This document shows positions 14,737 through 16,794 of a DNA stretch of 16,794 nt, piece by piece (the stretch's first letter is position 1; every line of letters begins with the position of its first letter). Where the stretch lies: NCBI GenBank assembly GCA_900759005.1, contig CAAEUQ010000055.1, positions 1 to 16,794 on the forward strand, read 5' to 3'. The stretch is from Clostridia bacterium. GTDB lineage: Bacteria; Bacillota; Clostridia; Christensenellales; Aristaeellaceae. The notes under the pieces are model-generated. The model was not told where the DNA came from. It was given only the letters and a program-made list of their open reading frames with translations, and searched no databases. The translations under genes were made by a program, and so were the position numbers.

Positions 14737-15834
14737 ATGAAACTGTTTCACAAGCCGAGATTTCTGTGGCTATTCGGAATTTTCCTGCTCTGGCTCGCCA
14801 TTCATTACTGGGACGCCCTGCTGGGCATGCTCGGCGCGGCGGCGCGCGCCGCGGGGCCGCTGATTCTCGGCTGTGAAATCGCATATGTCGCCAATATTTT
14901 AATGAGCCTGATTGAGCGACATTTCGCACCCAAAAGCCGGCGCGCATGGATGACGAAATGTCGCCGCACGGCGAGTCTGCTGATCTCGTTTCTGGGCGTG
15001 CTGATCGTAATCGGGCTAATGCTGTGGATGATTCTTCCGGAGTTCGTGCACTGCATGGAGCTTTTAACGCAGCAGCTGCCGGACTTCTTCGCCGCTGTGA
15101 CCGGCAAGGTCAAAACCTGGGCGCTGACCGACGGCGCGCAGTTTCAGAAGTTTCAGGACGCGCTTCAGAAATGGTTCAACACAGCGCTCGGCTGGATGGG
15201 CGACGGCGCGACGTGGCTGGTCGGTCAGCTGAGCGGGCTCGTTTCGAGCATCAGCTCGCTCGTGATGGGATTGGCGTTCAGCGTTTACATCCTCGCGAGC
15301 AAGGAAAAGCTGAAATCGCAGTTTACGCGCCTCGCCCGCGCCTATCTGCCCGAGAGGGTGCGTTCAACCGGACAATATATCCTTTCGACTGCAAATATCT
15401 ATTTCCGCAGCTATATCGTCGGTCAGTGCATGGAGGCGCTCGTGCTGGGCACGCTATGCGCGCTGGGAATGCTGATCCTTCGCCTGCCCTATGCGGTGAT
15501 GGTCGGCTGCGTGGTCGGCGTAACGGCTCTGATCCCGATTCTCGGCTCGTATATCGGCGCAGCGGTCGGCGCAATTATGATCTTCACGACCTCGCCGATT
15601 CAAGCGCTGATCTTCATCATTTTCCTGGTTCTGCTTCAGCAGCTCGAAGGCAATCTGATTTACCCGCGCGTCGTCGGCTCGTCGCTGGGGCTTCCGGGCA
15701 TCTGGGTGCTCGCGGCGGTCACGGTCGGCGGCGGACTTGCCGGCATTCCGGGCATGGTCGTGGGCGTTCCGATCATGGCGACCTGCTATGCGCTTCTGAA
15801 AAACGACGTCCGCAAACGCACGCCGGAGGAATAA
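14737..15834 (+). CDS. AI-2E family transporter (PF01594-type permease)
   Basis: A 365-residue membrane protein with about seven to eight hydrophobic helices. An N-terminal pair is followed by LISFLGVLIVIGLMLWMILP, a soluble amphipathic middle (about 115-165), and the conserved C-terminal block with ALIPILGSYIGAAVGAI, EGNLIYPRVVGSSLGLP and GGGLAGIPGMVVGVPI, which is diagnostic of the family. Named members include the E. coli TqsA protein, reported to export AI-2, but other members are Na+/H+ antiporters, so the substrate is open. ATG 14737 is preceded by CGGAGGA. It lies 14 bases after the second ABC gene and one base before the next gene, so it belongs to the MarR operon. Confidence 0.92.
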   Translation: MKLFHKPRFLWLFGIFLLWLAIHYWDALLGMLGAAARAAGPLILGCEIAYVANILMSLIERHFAPKSRRAWMTKCRRTASLLISFLGVLIVIGLMLWMILPEFVHCMELLTQQLPDFFAAVTGKVKTWALTDGAQFQKFQDALQKWFNTALGWMGDGATWLVGQLSGLVSSISSLVMGLAFSVYILASKEKLKSQFTRLARAYLPERVRSTGQYILSTANIYFRSYIVGQCMEALVLGTLCALGMLILRLPYAVMVGCVVGVTALIPILGSYIGAAVGAIMIFTTSPIQALIFIIFLVLLQQLEGNLIYPRVVGSSLGLPGIWVLAAVTVGGGLAGIPGMVVGVPIMATCYALLKNDVRKRTPEE

Positions 15835-15835
15835 A

Positions 15836-16774
15836 ATGAAAATCCTTCTGATCGTTCTGGTTGTCCTTGCCGCAGCGCTCGTCGCTGCGGCATATGCTCT
15901 TTATCGCCTTGTATTCATGGTGTGCCGCGAAAAAACGCTGAATGCGCGGCGTGTGCCGAAGGGCGAACAATACGCCGCCGTGCGCACGCGAATGCTTCAA
16001 CTGATCGATTCCGCCGCGGCGATTCCATATGAGCCGGTAGAAACAAAATCGTTTGACGGGCTGACATTGCGTGCCAAATACTATGAAACCGCGCCCGGCG
16101 CGCCGATTCAGATCATGTTCCACGGCTATCGCAGCGCGGGCATCCGCGATTTCTGCGGTGGTCTCCCGCAGGCGATTCGCGACGGCTACAATATCCTGCT
16201 CGTCGATCAGCGCGCGCACGGCAAGAGCGACGGCAAATGCCTGACGTTCGGCGTGCTCGAACGCCGCGACTGTCTGAGCTGGATTGAATATGCAAACGCG
16301 CGTTTCGGCACAAAAACGCCGATCACGCTCGTGGGCGTATCGATGGGCGCGGCGACGGTTCTGATGGCTTCCGCGCTGGAACTCCCCGCAAACGTCACCG
16401 GAATCATCGCGGATTGCGGCTATTCGTCGCCGGAAGCAATCATTCGCAAGGTCAGCCGCGATCGGAAATGTCCGGACAGGCTGCTTTTCCCGCTGGTTTC
16501 GCTGGGCGCAAAGCTGTTCGGGCATTTTGATCCGCGCTCTGCAAGCGCAGAGGAAGCGCTCCGCCATTGCAGAATTCCGGTGCTGTTTCTTCACGGCGAG
16601 GACGACCGCTTCGTTCCCTGCGAAATGAGCCGAATCAACTACGCCGCGTGCGCGTCCGAAAAAGCGCTCGTCACCTTCCCCGGCGCAGGGCACGCGCTGT
16701 CGTTTCTGATCAACGAAGCGAAATACGTCTCCGCCACGCACGATTTCCTCGAAAAAACAAATCCAATTCGCTAA
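15836..16774 (+). CDS. Membrane-anchored alpha/beta hydrolase
   Basis: A 312-residue protein. Residues 3-28 form one hydrophobic helix (ILLIVLVVLAAALVAAAYAL) without a clear cleavage site, so the protein is probably membrane-anchored; which side the catalytic domain faces is not certain, though the single N-terminal helix after a short basic start would favour an outside-facing domain. The catalytic domain has the oxyanion segment MFHGYRS, DQRAHGKSDG, the nucleophile elbow GVSMGA with Ser169, Asp257 in HGEDDRFVP and His286 in GAGHALS, a complete triad. It resembles the YqkD/YfhR-like serine peptidase-esterase group. Its ATG is one base after the AI-2E stop codon, and GGAGGA inside the previous gene end serves as ribosome binding site, so the two are translationally coupled. 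Substrate unknown. Confidence 0.88.
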   Translation: MKILLIVLVVLAAALVAAAYALYRLVFMVCREKTLNARRVPKGEQYAAVRTRMLQLIDSAAAIPYEPVETKSFDGLTLRAKYYETAPGAPIQIMFHGYRSAGIRDFCGGLPQAIRDGYNILLVDQRAHGKSDGKCLTFGVLERRDCLSWIEYANARFGTKTPITLVGVSMGAATVLMASALELPANVTGIIADCGYSSPEAIIRKVSRDRKCPDRLLFPLVSLGAKLFGHFDPRSASAEEALRHCRIPVLFLHGEDDRFVPCEMSRINYAACASEKALVTFPGAGHALSFLINEAKYVSATHDFLEKTNPIR

Positions 16775-16794
16775 AAACGCGGAACCGCATTCAG

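Noticed and set aside
16775..16794. Start of a possible terminator (GCGG-AA-CCGC) after the last gene.
   Set aside because: The window ends before a complete stem or T-run can be seen.

Overview
The window looks like a chromosomal segment of a Gram-positive, anaerobic Clostridia-type Bacillota. Supporting signs are strong AGGAGG-type ribosome binding sites, sigma-A-like promoters with TATAAT boxes, the pta-ackA-yceD-rpmF order, a four-cysteine L32, a short Pta and a Bacillus-like Xpt. Base composition is moderately GC-rich, with many GCG/CGC codons, so a GC-rich gut or rumen lineage is plausible; no rRNA is present to fix the order. I see no IS element, integrase, tRNA, rRNA or CRISPR. The DNA is gene-dense: the longest gene-free stretches are about 200 bases (10514-10716) and 183 bases (6809-6991).

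Layout. (A) 1-2751, plus strand: a 5'-truncated N-acyl-D-amino-acid deacylase-type amidohydrolase, then an NhaC-family transporter, closed by a hairpin terminator. (B) 2873-6028, minus strand: pta-ackA-yceD-rpmF. Pta and AckA turn acetyl-CoA into acetate with ATP formation. YceD and L32 belong to large-subunit ribosome assembly and have an extra promoter just behind the ackA stop codon. (C) 6029-7762, minus strand: two tandem paralogous serine alpha/beta hydrolases separated by a spacer rich in inverted repeats. (D) 7823-10513, minus strand: a CNNM/CBS (HlyC/CorC-like) membrane protein, xanthine phosphoribosyltransferase and a HAD-IIA phosphatase, read from an extended -10 promoter and ended by a strong terminator only 21 bases before the first hydrolase start codon. 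(E) 10717-16774, plus strand: a MarR regulator, two ABC exporter half-transporters, an AI-2E-family permease and a membrane-anchored alpha/beta hydrolase, all closely spaced and apparently one operon.

How they work together. Block E reads as a MarR-controlled heterodimeric efflux system: the first half-transporter carries a degenerate Walker B and switch residue and the second a deviant signature motif, as expected for asymmetric exporters. Block A probably imports and deacylates an N-acyl-D-amino acid or similar compound. Block B couples fermentative ATP production to ribosome assembly genes by shared transcription.

Nothing here is clearly a new defence or mobile system. The points most worth a second look are the CNNM protein whose membrane domain has lost the family's signature residues, the terminator placed directly before the hydrolase pair, the structured spacer between the two hydrolases, and the exporter operon that also carries a permease and a membrane hydrolase.
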